Shown: piece after piece, positions 24,171 through 33,238 of the stretch
Layout of the letters: every line of letters starts with the position of its first letter
Numbering within the stretch: position 1 is the first letter of the stretch
The notes under the pieces: model-generated
The model's database searches: none
Told to the model about the DNA's origin: nothing
The model's input: only the letters and a program-made list of their open reading frames with translations
Program-made: the position numbers and the translations under genes
Assembly (NCBI RefSeq): GCF_016234775.1
Contig: NZ_JACRAH010000036.1
Span: 186,001-250,000, forward strand
Origin: Aquabacterium sp.
Lineage (GTDB): Bacteria > Pseudomonadota > Gammaproteobacteria > Burkholderiales > Burkholderiaceae_C
Reading direction: 5' to 3'
Length of the DNA: 64,000 bases

Positions 24171-25421
24171 ATGCTTTACTCGACCTATCAGGCCCAGCAC
24201 ACGATGCTGGAGCCGTGGCGCGTCATGTCACAAGGGATCGCCGATGCCTTGCACCACATGCTGCCTGCCGGGCCGGCTCAGTCCTCCCTGGAGGAGTTGC
24301 TGGCGGGCGGCGTGTTCGCACGCAGCGTGGCGGCGGCCAATGAAGTCTTCACCCGCCTCAAGCTCACCCATGCCCGGCCTGCGTTTGACATCCCCAGTGT
24401 GATCAGCCAGGGCCGCGAGTACGCCATCACCGAAGAAAAGGTGATGAGCACGCCGTTTGGCACCCTGCTGCGCTTTCGCAAGGAGGGCGGGCCGGAACAG
24501 CCTCGCGTGCTGCTGGTGGCGCCCATGTCGGGCCACTTTGCCACCTTGCTGCGCGATACCGTGCGCACGTTGCTGCAGGATCACGACGTCTACATCACCG
24601 ATTGGCACAACGCCCGCGACGTGCCCTTGCGCCACGGCCCTTTCAGCCTGGACGACTACACCGATCACCTGATCCGTTTCCTGGACCGCATGGGCCCGGG
24701 CTCGCACCTGATGGCCATTTGCCAACCTTGTGTGGCCGCATTGGCCGCCACGTCCTTGATGGCGCAGGATGCCCATCCAGCCCAGCCTCGCAGCCTCACG
24801 CTGATGGCCGGCCCCATCGACTGCCGCGTCAACCCCACGGGCGTGAACGAACTGGCCACCAGCAAGCCCATGAGCTGGTTTGAAGAGAACATGATCCACA
24901 AGGTGCCCTGGACGCAGCGCGGTGCGGGCCGCAAGGTCTACCCGGGCTTTGTGCAGCTGTCGGCTTTCATGGCCATGAATCAGGAGCGCCACAAGAAGGC
25001 CTTCGAGGACATGTATGCCCACATCGCCGCAGGTGAGCACGAGAAGGCGGCGCACACCAAAGCCTTCTATGAAGAGTATTTCGCCGTGGCCGATCTGCCC
25101 GCCGAGTTCTATCTGGAGACGGTGGGCAAGGTCTTCCAGACCTACGACCTGCCACGTGGTGAGTTGAGTTTCCGCGACACGATGGTGGATCCGAAAGCCA
25201 TCCGTCGTACCGCGCTGTTCACGGTGGAAGGCGAGCGCGATGACATCTGCTCAGTCGGCCAGACCGTGGCGGCGCAGGATCTGTGCACGTCCGTTCGGCC
25301 CTACTGGCGCACCCACCACGTGCAGACGGGGGTGGGCCATTACGGTGTGTTCAGCGGCCGCCGCTGGCAGAACGAGATCTACCCGCGCGTGCGGGATGTG
25401 ATCCACCAGACGGCGGCTTGA
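24171..25421 (+). CDS. phaZ: Intracellular polyhydroxyalkanoate depolymerase (PhaZ1 type)
   Basis: A protein of 416 residues, matching Ralstonia PhaZ1 in length and sequence style. It hydrolyses stored poly-3-hydroxybutyrate granules. The nucleophile is a cysteine (C184 in MAICQPCVAA) in place of the usual lipase serine, as known for this family. Other landmarks are LVAPMSGHFATLLR, DWHNARDVPL and the C-terminal HHVQTGVGHYGVFSGRRW, which supplies the catalytic histidine. Its presence indicates a PHB-storing organism. It is divergent from the GST gene. Confidence 0.93.
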   Translation: MLYSTYQAQHTMLEPWRVMSQGIADALHHMLPAGPAQSSLEELLAGGVFARSVAAANEVFTRLKLTHARPAFDIPSVISQGREYAITEEKVMSTPFGTLLRFRKEGGPEQPRVLLVAPMSGHFATLLRDTVRTLLQDHDVYITDWHNARDVPLRHGPFSLDDYTDHLIRFLDRMGPGSHLMAICQPCVAALAATSLMAQDAHPAQPRSLTLMAGPIDCRVNPTGVNELATSKPMSWFEENMIHKVPWTQRGAGRKVYPGFVQLSAFMAMNQERHKKAFEDMYAHIAAGEHEKAAHTKAFYEEYFAVADLPAEFYLETVGKVFQTYDLPRGELSFRDTMVDPKAIRRTALFTVEGERDDICSVGQTVAAQDLCTSVRPYWRTHHVQTGVGHYGVFSGRRWQNEIYPRVRDVIHQTAA

Positions 25422-25425
25422 ACGG

Positions 25426-26514
25426 TCAGGAGCCTGATGCTGGTGCTGGCGGTGTGATTGGCGCAGGGGCAGGGGCGACGGCCACGCCAGGCGATGGGTT
25501 CGTCGGGGTAGCTGCGGCCGAGAATCGAGGTTCAGGCATGTTGGCTTTGAGGCTGACAAGCAGTTGGCGACCGGAGTTGTTCAATCCCATCAGGGGCGCC
25601 TTGTTCAAGGTCAACAAACGGGTCGCACTGTCGTAGCTCACCGTGCTCGGGCAGATGTCCAGTGGCGAGTTGAGGCTCGACTCTACTCTTTGTTTGTCCA
25701 CTGTGTTCCAGCCCGCGCTGATGCAAGCATAGGTTTCCCTGACTGAATCCAGGTTGGTGGTCGCCGACACACTCAATGCGAATCGCCCGTCTTGAGCGCG
25801 CGGCACGTACAGCCTCACCTCTGGTTGATGGGTTCTTAGCGCCGAATAGCCCAGTTCGAGGCCATCGGAGAGGGTGGAGCCGACGGACCGGCCAATCACA
25901 CCGTATGACCCCGATGAGACGGCAGTGCTACCTGGCTCCACAGTGACGGGCGACATGAACGCCTCATCCGGTGGCAGCCAGGAAAAATCGGCGCTGATCG
26001 TCACAGTCTTGCCGGATTGATCTGCCGACGTCAGCATCAGCCCGGTGAAGGCGACGTGTCTTGTCGCGGTGTTGATCAAGATATTCTTCGGACACAGCGG
26101 TACCGGTGCCTTGATGGTCGCCTCGAACTCTTGTACTTCGACAGTTGTCCAGGCACTGCTTCGGCACACGAATGCTGCGGTGATGACTGACTCGTCGGCA
26201 CCAAAGATGATGGCGAATTTTTCTGGATGGCTGGGCGAATAGACCAGCGACATGTCGAGTGCGGAAGACTCCGCAGCAACCGCTTCAATGGTGTCGACAT
26301 CAAAAACGAACAGTCGGGATACGCCTTTGTAGCTCGTGTCCAGTGCATAACGGCCGGCTGGTACTGAACTGTTCCCACCATCTACGGAAACGTAGTTGTC
26401 AACCTGTGAAGGCGTGGCGGACGGATCGGATCCCGCCCCCCCGCCTCCACAAGCAGTCAGGACGGCAACGGGCAGCACGCACAACGCGGTGTGCAGGTAG
26501 TGGGCAGCAGACAT
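25426..26514 (-). CDS. Putative lipoprotein of unknown function
   Basis: A protein of 362 residues. A lipoprotein signal ends in the lipobox LTAC, followed by a Gly-rich linker (GGGGAGSDPS). The rest has two similar halves: each contains a Ser-Gly-rich strand segment ending in a cysteine (ITAAFVCRSSAWTTVEVQEFE and RETYACISAGWNTVDKQRVE) and a CP..I.I..ATR motif. An internal duplication is therefore likely. I recognise no family. It should be anchored to the envelope. Its stop lies four bases from the convergent phaZ stop. Confidence 0.75.
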   Translation of the reverse strand: MSAAHYLHTALCVLPVAVLTACGGGGAGSDPSATPSQVDNYVSVDGGNSSVPAGRYALDTSYKGVSRLFVFDVDTIEAVAAESSALDMSLVYSPSHPEKFAIIFGADESVITAAFVCRSSAWTTVEVQEFEATIKAPVPLCPKNILINTATRHVAFTGLMLTSADQSGKTVTISADFSWLPPDEAFMSPVTVEPGSTAVSSGSYGVIGRSVGSTLSDGLELGYSALRTHQPEVRLYVPRAQDGRFALSVSATTNLDSVRETYACISAGWNTVDKQRVESSLNSPLDICPSTVSYDSATRLLTLNKAPLMGLNNSGRQLLVSLKANMPEPRFSAAATPTNPSPGVAVAPAPAPITPPAPASGS

Positions 26515-26610
26515 GGAAACACTCTCCCTGAGTGTGGATTGGAAAACCCAGGGACTTTAAGTGAACCGGCCTGTCTGCGCGCGGGCAAGCTGGCCCCATG
26601 AATGAGGGGC

Positions 26611-28506
26611 TCAGCGTTTGACGGCTTCCTGCAGTTGCTGCAAGGCCGTCGGGTCCTCGATGGTGGTGAGGTCGCCCGTTTCGCGGCCCTCGCACACGGC
26701 CTGGATGGCGCGGCGCAGCAGCTTGCCTGAGCGGGTCTTGGGCAGCACGTTGACGAAGTGCACGCGGGCCGGGCGCGCCACGGCACCCAGCTGCTGGTCC
26801 ACGGTGTGCATGATCTCGGCTTCGAGCGTCTTGCGCCCGGCATCATCGGCCACGCGGCTGGCGTCCCGGGCGACCACGAAGGCGCGCGCCACCTGACCTT
26901 TGAGTTCATCTGCCACGCCCACCACAGCCACTTCGGCCACGCCTGAATGGCTGCTCACGGCTTCTTCGATCTCCCGTGTGCCCAGGCGGTGCCCGGCCAC
27001 ATTGATCACGTCATCGGTACGCCCCAGGATGAAGTAATAGCCGTCCTCATCGCGGATGCCCCAGTCGAAGGTGTTGTAGACCTGCTGGTGGCGGAAGGTA
27101 CTCCAGTAAGTCTTCACGAAGCGTTCGTCGTCACCCCACACCGTCTGCATGCAACCGGGTGGCAAGGGGCCTTCGATGGTCAGCACACCCTTCTGATTGG
27201 GTTGGGTCAGCTCTTCACCCGTGACGTCATCGAGCAGCTTGACCTTGTAGCCGGGCATGGGGATGCCGGGCGAGCCGAGCCTTGTCTTCGCGTCAGGATC
27301 GATGCCACGCGCCAGGCTCAGAATGGGCCAGCCGGTCTCGGTCTGCCAGTAGTTGTCGATGATGGGCTTGCCAATGGCCTCGCCGATCCACTTGGCGGTG
27401 GGTTCGTCCAGCGGTTCGCCGGCCAGGAACAGGTGCTTGAGGCTCGACAGGTCATGGCGCTTGAGGCAGTCCGGATCCTGCTTCTTGAGCACGCGGATGG
27501 CCGTGGGCGCCGAGAACATCACGCTGACCTGGTACTTCTCGACGATCGACCACCAGATGGCCGCGTCAGGGCGGATCGGCAGGCCTTCGTAGATGATGGT
27601 GGTCATGCCCGCCAGCAGGGGGCCATAGACGATGTAGCTGTGGCCCACCACCCAGCCGATGTCGCTGGTACAGAAGAAGGTCTCACCTGGCTTGCCGCAG
27701 TAGATCTGCGCCATGGAGGTGGCCAGGGCCACGGCATAACCGCCGGTGTCTCGCTGCACGCCCTTGGGCTTGCCGGTGGTGCCACTGGTGTAGAGCGTGT
27801 AGCTGGGATGGGCTGAATCCACCCATTCGCAGGGGACCTTGGCGTCCAGCACCTCCTTGCGGGCTGCGTGGTAGTCCACATCTCGTGGGGCGACCATGTT
27901 GGCATCAGCCAGACCACGGTTGACCAGCAGCACATGCTTGACGGGTTGCTGGCACAGGCTGAGGGCTTCATCCAGCAGGGGCTTGTAGGCGATGACCTTG
28001 CCGCCGCGCGAGCCTGCATCGGCCGTGACGATCACGGTGGGTTTGGCGTCGTCAATGCGCGTGGCCAGCGAGTGCGCAGCAAAGCCGCCGAACACCACGG
28101 AGTGGATGGCGCCCAGGCGCACCGTGGCCAGCATGGCGATCACGGCTTGGGGGATCATGGGCATGTAGATCAGGACGCGATCGCCCTTGCCCACACCCAT
28201 GCCGCTGAGGATGGCGGCCATGCGTTGCACTTCAACGAACAACTGGCCGTAGCTGATGGTCTGCTCTTTGCCCGTCTCGGTGGAGACGTAGATCAGCGCA
28301 GGCTGATCGGGGCGGTGGGGGACGTGACGGTCTACGGCGTTGTGGCAGAGGTTGGTTTGACCGCCACCGAACCATGTCACAAAAGGAGGTTTGCTGTCAT
28401 CGCAAACCTGCTCGAAAGGCTTGTGCCACTCAATGCGCTCGGCCTGTTCAGCCCAGAACGCATCGCGGTCGGTGACCGACCGCTTGTATACCGCTGCGTA
28501 GCTCAT
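26611..28506 (-). CDS. prpE: Propionate--CoA ligase
   Basis: A protein of 631 residues of the acetyl-CoA synthetase family. It forms propionyl-CoA from propionate, ATP and CoA, feeding the methylcitrate cycle or PHA synthesis. The AMP-binding motif YTSGTTGKPKG, DNYWQTETGWP and the acetylatable lysine in PKTRSGKLLRR are present. The start MSYAAVYKRSVTDRDAFW and the length match PrpE better than Acs. ATG 28506 with AGGGAA upstream is preferred to the longer frame. No other prp genes are adjacent. Two inverted repeats sit upstream. Confidence 0.9.
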   Translation of the reverse strand: MSYAAVYKRSVTDRDAFWAEQAERIEWHKPFEQVCDDSKPPFVTWFGGGQTNLCHNAVDRHVPHRPDQPALIYVSTETGKEQTISYGQLFVEVQRMAAILSGMGVGKGDRVLIYMPMIPQAVIAMLATVRLGAIHSVVFGGFAAHSLATRIDDAKPTVIVTADAGSRGGKVIAYKPLLDEALSLCQQPVKHVLLVNRGLADANMVAPRDVDYHAARKEVLDAKVPCEWVDSAHPSYTLYTSGTTGKPKGVQRDTGGYAVALATSMAQIYCGKPGETFFCTSDIGWVVGHSYIVYGPLLAGMTTIIYEGLPIRPDAAIWWSIVEKYQVSVMFSAPTAIRVLKKQDPDCLKRHDLSSLKHLFLAGEPLDEPTAKWIGEAIGKPIIDNYWQTETGWPILSLARGIDPDAKTRLGSPGIPMPGYKVKLLDDVTGEELTQPNQKGVLTIEGPLPPGCMQTVWGDDERFVKTYWSTFRHQQVYNTFDWGIRDEDGYYFILGRTDDVINVAGHRLGTREIEEAVSSHSGVAEVAVVGVADELKGQVARAFVVARDASRVADDAGRKTLEAEIMHTVDQQLGAVARPARVHFVNVLPKTRSGKLLRRAIQAVCEGRETGDLTTIEDPTALQQLQEAVKR

Positions 28507-28572
28507 GTCGATTCCCTGAGCGTGCCGCATCGCACGCCGTCTGTTGTGTCGACATACTAGATTGTCCAAATT

Positions 28573-28608
28573 ACCCCTTAAACGAGGGGTATCCCCATGA
28601 AAATGGGG
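28573..28608. promoter_or_regulatory. Two tandem inverted repeats upstream of prpE
   Basis: ACCCCT-taaacg-AGGGGT (28573-28590) is followed three bases later by CCCCAT-gaaa-ATGGGG (28593-28608). They lie 67 to 102 bases before the prpE start. They could be operators or a transcript hairpin pair. No T-run follows the first; the function is not known. Confidence 0.4.
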
Positions 28609-28657
28609 CGCCGACTTCAAATCGTCCTGAAATGCGGGGGCTTGCGCTGAAAAAACC

Positions 28658-28846
28658 TTAAATGAACACAGCAGCCCGACGCAGGATGAAGAACCCGACG
28701 AAGCACAGGCCCAGCACCACGCCCCATTTCAGCGCCTGCATGGCACGTTGGCGCCAGATGGCCTGGCCGGTCAGCACATGCAGCACCATGCAGATGCCAA
28801 AGCCGCCAATCAACAGCAGGGCGAGCAAACGGAAGATGGTACCCAT
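28658..28846 (-). CDS. Small membrane protein downstream of lpxC
   Basis: A protein of 62 residues with two hydrophobic helices (LLALLLIGGFGICMVLHVL and ALKWGVVLGLCFVGFFIL) separated by a basic loop (RQRAMQ). It begins six bases after the lpxC stop on the same strand, so it is probably the last gene of that transcript. Its helices and short length suit an inner-membrane micro-protein. No function is known to me. Confidence 0.7.
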   Translation of the reverse strand: MGTIFRLLALLLIGGFGICMVLHVLTGQAIWRQRAMQALKWGVVLGLCFVGFFILRRAAVFI

Positions 28847-28852
28847 GTGTGC

Positions 28853-29788
28853 TTACCAGGCCGGCGCCAGTTCAGACATGCCGCGCGGCGCCTTGGCTTC
28901 GTCCTCGAAGGTGACGATTTCCCAGGCGTCCTGCTGTGCCAGCAGGGCGTGCAGCAGCTTGTTGTTCAGCGCATGGCCAGACTTGTAGGCTGTGTAGGCC
29001 GCCAGCAGCGGGTGGCCCACCACATACAAATCGCCAATGGCGTCCAGGATCTTGTGTTTGACGAACTCGTCGTCATAGCGCAGGCCATCGCTGTTGAGCA
29101 CGCGGTAGTCGTCGACCACGATGGCGTTGTCCATGCTGGCGCCCAGGCCCAGGCCGCGGGCACGCATCATCTCCACATCCTTGGTGAAGCCGAAGGTGCG
29201 GGCACGGGCGATGTCGCGCTTGTACTGGCCTGTGGCGAAGTCAAACTCCACGCGCTGGCCGGTCTGGTCCACGGCGGGGTGGTCGAAGTCGATCTCGAAG
29301 GCGAGCTTGTAGCTGTTGTAGGGCTCCAGGCGCGCCCACTTGAGCGTGCGGCCTTCACCTTCACGCACTTCCACAGGCTTGATGACCCGCAGGAACTTCT
29401 TGGGGGCCTTTTGCAGTTCGATGCCTGCGCTTTGCAGCAGGTAGACGAAGGCGGCAGAGGATCCGTCCAGAATGGGGACTTCCTCGGCCGTGATGTCCAC
29501 GTAGAGATTGTCCAGGCCCAGGCCGGCGCAAGCGGACATCAGGTGCTCGATGGTGTTGACCTTGGCTGCGCCCGGATCACCGCCAGGCGAGATGGTCGTG
29601 GCCATGCGGCAGTCGCACACTGACTTGGTGTTCACGGGAATGTCCACCGGCTGCGCCAGGTCCACGCGACGGAACACGATGCCGGTATTGGGCGGCGCAG
29701 GGCGCAGCGTCAGTTCGACGCGCTGGCCGCTGTGCAGGCCCACGCCTACGGCTCGGGTCAGTGATTTGAGGGTGCGTTGTTGCAGCAT
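28853..29788 (-). CDS. lpxC: UDP-3-O-acyl-N-acetylglucosamine deacetylase
   Basis: A protein of 311 residues that carries out the committed, zinc-dependent deacetylation of lipid A synthesis. The opening [19 protein letters not shown] is conserved. Zinc ligands sit in NTIEHLMSA and [11 protein letters not shown], the catalytic histidine in [12 protein letters not shown] 29788 begins the family N-terminus; the frame continues to 29899 without homology. In most Burkholderiales lpxC ends the division-cell wall cluster after ftsZ; here it stands away from ftsZ. Confidence 0.95.
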   Translation of the reverse strand: MLQQRTLKSLTRAVGVGLHSGQRVELTLRPAPPNTGIVFRRVDLAQPVDIPVNTKSVCDCRMATTISPGGDPGAAKVNTIEHLMSACAGLGLDNLYVDITAEEVPILDGSSAAFVYLLQSAGIELQKAPKKFLRVIKPVEVREGEGRTLKWARLEPYNSYKLAFEIDFDHPAVDQTGQRVEFDFATGQYKRDIARARTFGFTKDVEMMRARGLGLGASMDNAIVVDDYRVLNSDGLRYDDEFVKHKILDAIGDLYVVGHPLLAAYTAYKSGHALNNKLLHALLAQQDAWEIVTFEDEAKAPRGMSELAPAW

Positions 29789-29863
29789 GGGCGACATTAT
29801 CGGGGCAGTGCAGCATCTCTGTTGCCCAAGGGGCTTGACCCTGGCCGGAGATGGCGTGTCTCG

Positions 29864-29891
29864 AAAGAAAAAGCCCGCACAGGGCGGGCTC
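29864..29891 (-). terminator. Rho-independent terminator of the PEP-CTERM gene
   Basis: Read on the minus strand, AGCCCGCCC-tgt-GCGGGCT is followed by a T-rich run (TTTTTCTTTC), about 50 bases after the PEP-CTERM stop. Confidence 0.8.
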
Positions 29892-29941
29892 GTCGGCAAG
29901 TGGCGGCTCTTGTCGCCGATGGCGCTGGTGCCGTCAGCGAG

Positions 29942-30718
29942 TCAGGCGCGGCGACGGCGCAGCACCATGCCAATCGTGCCCAGGCCGGCCAGCAGCAGCG
30001 CGTAGCTTTCGGGTTCTGGTACCGAGGGTGCGACCACGTCGTGGGTGTAGGCGCTGATATTGGACTGGAAGCTGCCGTAAGCCCAGGTGTTGCTCGTGTT
30101 CTTGAACGAGATCGAGTGGTGCTCAAGGGTGGCGTTACCCATCTCGAAGCCATCGGCCGATTGGGCGGGCGCAGAGGCGTAGTACTGGAAGGTACGTTGC
30201 TGGTTGCCGACCTTGACCGTGCTGTTGACGGCCATCTCATTTTCATGAGCGTAGGCGAAAGGGCCCTTGCTGTTGCCGGCGTTGACACCATAGGCATAGG
30301 CATCCCACTCGAACTTGACCGTGGTGTTGGCTGCCACGATGAAATTGCCAGTCCAATTGCGATCGGCTTGGGCGAAACCGCCAGCAGCTGATGTAGAGAC
30401 TTGCAAGCTGCTCAGGCTGGGCGAGAACGTGCCGGTTGCGCTTGCACCACCGGCGGTTGTCACGGAAGCCGTGGTGTCTGCCGGGATCGTGCCAGTGTCA
30501 GTGGACCAGGCGCCGAAAGAAGGCGTGCCAACGCCAGACCAACCGGTCTGATCCTGGGCGATGGCGCCGATCATGCCAGTCGAGCTCGTCCAGTAGAAAG
30601 GGCCGCCGGTGGTGGTGACCTTGAAGTTGATGGTCTTGACCTCCAGCGTGGAGGTGGCATGGGCGCCGATGGACAGGCAGATGCCAGCGATGGCCGTGGC
30701 AAGGGGCTTGAATTTCAT
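29942..30718 (-). CDS. PEP-CTERM sorting domain protein
   Basis: A protein of 258 residues. It has an N-terminal signal peptide (KPLATAIAGICLSIGAHA), a Thr/Ser/Gly-rich beta-type secreted body, and a C-terminal sorting signal of PEPESYALLLAGLGTIG plus an RRRRA basic end. Such proteins are processed by exosortase and reach the cell surface or exopolysaccharide matrix. No exosortase gene is visible here. The body has no recognised domain. ATG 30718 starts the signal peptide; the frame upstream is spurious. A terminator follows. Confidence 0.9.
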   Translation of the reverse strand: MKFKPLATAIAGICLSIGAHATSTLEVKTINFKVTTTGGPFYWTSSTGMIGAIAQDQTGWSGVGTPSFGAWSTDTGTIPADTTASVTTAGGASATGTFSPSLSSLQVSTSAAGGFAQADRNWTGNFIVAANTTVKFEWDAYAYGVNAGNSKGPFAYAHENEMAVNSTVKVGNQQRTFQYYASAPAQSADGFEMGNATLEHHSISFKNTSNTWAYGSFQSNISAYTHDVVAPSVPEPESYALLLAGLGTIGMVLRRRRA

Positions 30719-30851
30719 GGGGTCCCGCAGGGTTAAGGGAAATGGCGCTGCCCGCCGAACGGCGCGCCTCTCCGTGGATTTCGTCACATTTGAACCGAGA
30801 CGCTGGCGGCTTCAAATCCCGAATTTGGGGGGGACCGTTGCGAAAAGCAGC

Positions 30852-32036
30852 TCAGAGGGTATGGGTCCTGTCGCCATGCGAAAACCCAAGGGCATCAAAC
30901 CAGGGGCCCTTCACGAAGCCGATCACCTTGAACAGTTCGCCCATCTCGTGTTCGGCCACCAGCATCTGCATGGCCGCGCGTGATTTCAGCTCGCTGGCCG
31001 TGCTGGCCTGCCCGGTGCCGGCCAGGGCCTCGGCCAGGCCACAGTTGGTCAGAAAGCGCCCTTGCGAGGTGTAGCCCAGTACCTCCCAGCCTGCTTCCTG
31101 GCCCGCGAGCGCAATGCCGGTGAAGTTCACGTGGGTGGTGATGTCCTTGTCGCCCACCATCTGCAGCGGGTCCGGGTCCGCGGTGTGGGCGTGGTGGCAC
31201 ATCAGCGTGCCGCCCGTGCGCTGGGGCAGGTAGTACTCGGACTCGGGGAAGCCGTAATCCAGGAAGAAGGCAGCGCCCTTGCTCATGCGCTGGGCCAGCG
31301 TGGCCACAAAGGCCTCGGCTTGGCCATGCGTTTCGGTGACCGTGCCGGGCAGATACAGATCATCTTCATGTTCGGTCGGGGGGCGCACGCCTTCCGGTGC
31401 GGGGCGGTCAACCCAGATGAAGCGGCTGGCGGTTTCCGGGTCGGGTGACAAGGCCACGCCGCGTTCCATCCAGGCTTTGCCGCTCCAGGCCAGCAGGTGC
31501 ACGGGGATGGCGTCCAGCACCTCGTTGCCTACGATGACACCGTTGATCTCGTCAGGCAGACTGTCGGCCCAGATCACCTTGTGCGCCATCTGCGGGTGGG
31601 CCTTGACGATGTTGTGATGCTGGCGGTCGCGCAGGCTGCCAGACAGGTCAACGATGGTGTAGCGCTTGATGCGGTCACCCAGTTCGCCCAGCAGTTGCAC
31701 GGCCAGCGCACCGGTGCCCGCGCCGAACTCCCAGATCTCGTCCGTGCCGGTGGCTTCCAGGGCCTGAATGAGCTGGCGGGCCAGGATTTCGCCAAACAAG
31801 GGCGTCAGCTCGGGCGCCGTGACAAAGTCGGAGCCATCTTGCGGGCGGTGGCCCAACACGCGGCGGCCACCGCTGTAATAGCCCAGGCCGGGTGCGTACA
31901 AGGCCAGTTCCATGAAGCGCTCGAAGCGCATCCAGCCCCCGCGTTCGCGGATTTCATGGGCGATCAGATCGGCCAGCGGGTGACTGGAGACGGGGGCGGC
32001 CACTACACTGTGGTCCGGATTCGTTGGGCTGCGCAT
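30852..32036 (-). CDS. MidA-like class I SAM-dependent methyltransferase
   Basis: A protein of 394 residues of the COG1565/DUF185 family. Landmarks are FMELALYAPGLGYYSGG, DFVTAPELTPLFGEILA, the SAM-binding EFGAGTGALAVQLL, and VGNEVLDAIPVH. The mitochondrial homologue NDUFAF7 methylates an arginine of complex I; bacterial substrates are not established. The start lies 20 bases from the divergent SDR gene start, so the two promoters must overlap. Confidence 0.88.
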   Translation of the reverse strand: MRSPTNPDHSVVAAPVSSHPLADLIAHEIRERGGWMRFERFMELALYAPGLGYYSGGRRVLGHRPQDGSDFVTAPELTPLFGEILARQLIQALEATGTDEIWEFGAGTGALAVQLLGELGDRIKRYTIVDLSGSLRDRQHHNIVKAHPQMAHKVIWADSLPDEINGVIVGNEVLDAIPVHLLAWSGKAWMERGVALSPDPETASRFIWVDRPAPEGVRPPTEHEDDLYLPGTVTETHGQAEAFVATLAQRMSKGAAFFLDYGFPESEYYLPQRTGGTLMCHHAHTADPDPLQMVGDKDITTHVNFTGIALAGQEAGWEVLGYTSQGRFLTNCGLAEALAGTGQASTASELKSRAAMQMLVAEHEMGELFKVIGFVKGPWFDALGFSHGDRTHTL

Positions 32037-32056
32037 GCCCCGATTGTAGAAAGCCC

Positions 32057-32863
32057 ATGCCTGACTCTTCTGCCTCTTTGCCTGAAAGCCCCGTTCGCCG
32101 GGTGGCGCTGGTGACCGGCGCAGCCAAACGCCTGGGCCGCGAGATCGCCTTGACCCTGGCTCGCCAGGGCTGGGATGTGGCCGTGCATTGCCGCCAGTCG
32201 CGTGACGAGGCCGATGCCACCGCCGATGACATCCGCGCCCTGGGCCGCCAGGCCTGTGTGCTGAGCGCCGACTTGTCTGACGAAGCGGCGGTGCGCGAAC
32301 TGGTGCCGCAGGCAGCGGCCATCCTGGGGCAGCTGGATGCCGTGGTCAACAGCGCCTCCACATTCGAATACGACAACACAGCATCCTTCAGCTACGCCAT
32401 GCTGGAGCGGCACATGCGCGCCAACACGGCACCGGCCATCGTGTTGGCGCAGATGCTGGACGCTCATGTGGAAGCGCGCGGCGCTCACGGTGCGGTGGTC
32501 AACATGCTGGATCAGAAGCTGTGGAATCCCAACCCGGATTTCCTGAGCTACACCTTGTCCAAGGCTGCGCTGGAGTCAGCCACCACCTTGCTGGCGCTGG
32601 CCCTGGCGCCGCGCGTGCGTGTGGTGGGGGTGGCGCCCGGCCTCACGCTCACCAGCGAATGGCTCAAGGGTGAGCAGTTCGAGCAGGTTCACAAGCTGTC
32701 CCCCCTGGGGCGGTCATCCACGCCGCAAGACGTGGCCGCCACCGTGGCCTTTGCCCTGGCCAATCAGTCCATGACGGGCACCACGCTGCTGGTCGATGGT
32801 GGCCAGCACCTTCAGCGCTTCGAGCGCGACTTTTCAATGATGCGAGACGCCCCATGTCCCTGA
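32057..32863 (+). CDS. SDR oxidoreductase, pteridine reductase-like
   Basis: A protein of 268 residues with the short-chain dehydrogenase fold: cofactor loop TGAAKRLGREIA, LDAVVNSAS, and the catalytic YTLSK. The TGAAKRxGR loop with its arginine suggests NADPH, as in pteridine reductases (FolM, PTR1). Direct overlap with folB (10 bases) supports a role in tetrahydrofolate or pterin reduction. The assignment to pteridine reductase rests on context and motif and is inference. Confidence 0.85.
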   Translation: MPDSSASLPESPVRRVALVTGAAKRLGREIALTLARQGWDVAVHCRQSRDEADATADDIRALGRQACVLSADLSDEAAVRELVPQAAAILGQLDAVVNSASTFEYDNTASFSYAMLERHMRANTAPAIVLAQMLDAHVEARGAHGAVVNMLDQKLWNPNPDFLSYTLSKAALESATTLLALALAPRVRVVGVAPGLTLTSEWLKGEQFEQVHKLSPLGRSSTPQDVAATVAFALANQSMTGTTLLVDGGQHLQRFERDFSMMRDAPCP

Positions 32864-33225
32864 CCAAAGGCAACCAGATCCTCAAGCTCACCGGCCTGCG
32901 TTTTGACGCCAACCTGGGTGTGCTGGAACAGGAAATCGGCACCCCGCAGCCCATCCAGGTCGATGCCGAGCTGAACATGGGCAGCCAGCCCTTGCTGCCG
33001 CATGATGACGAGATCCTCAATGTGCTGGACTACCGCAAGGTGCGCGCCATCATCATCGAAGACTGCACCGCCGTGCACGTCAACCTGCTGGAGACGCTGA
33101 TCGGCAAGCTGTGCAAGCGCCTGATGGAGCTGCCGGGCGTGCTGGGTGTGCGCGTGAAGATCGCCAAGCTGGAGATCTTCGAGGACTGCGAAGTCGCCAT
33201 CCGCATGGAAACCGGGCAGTGGTGA
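32854..33225 (+). CDS. folB: Dihydroneopterin aldolase
   Basis: A protein of 123 residues of the FolB/FolX family, cleaving 7,8-dihydroneopterin in folate synthesis. The segments LTGLRFDANLGVLEQE (with the active-site glutamate), NVLDYRKVRAII and VNLLETLIGKLCKRLM match the family. It overlaps the upstream SDR gene, so the two are translationally coupled. It could act as an epimerase (FolX) instead, since the two are hard to separate by eye. Confidence 0.88.
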   Translation: MSLTKGNQILKLTGLRFDANLGVLEQEIGTPQPIQVDAELNMGSQPLLPHDDEILNVLDYRKVRAIIIEDCTAVHVNLLETLIGKLCKRLMELPGVLGVRVKIAKLEIFEDCEVAIRMETGQW

Positions 33226-33238
33226 GCTGAGCCATCGC

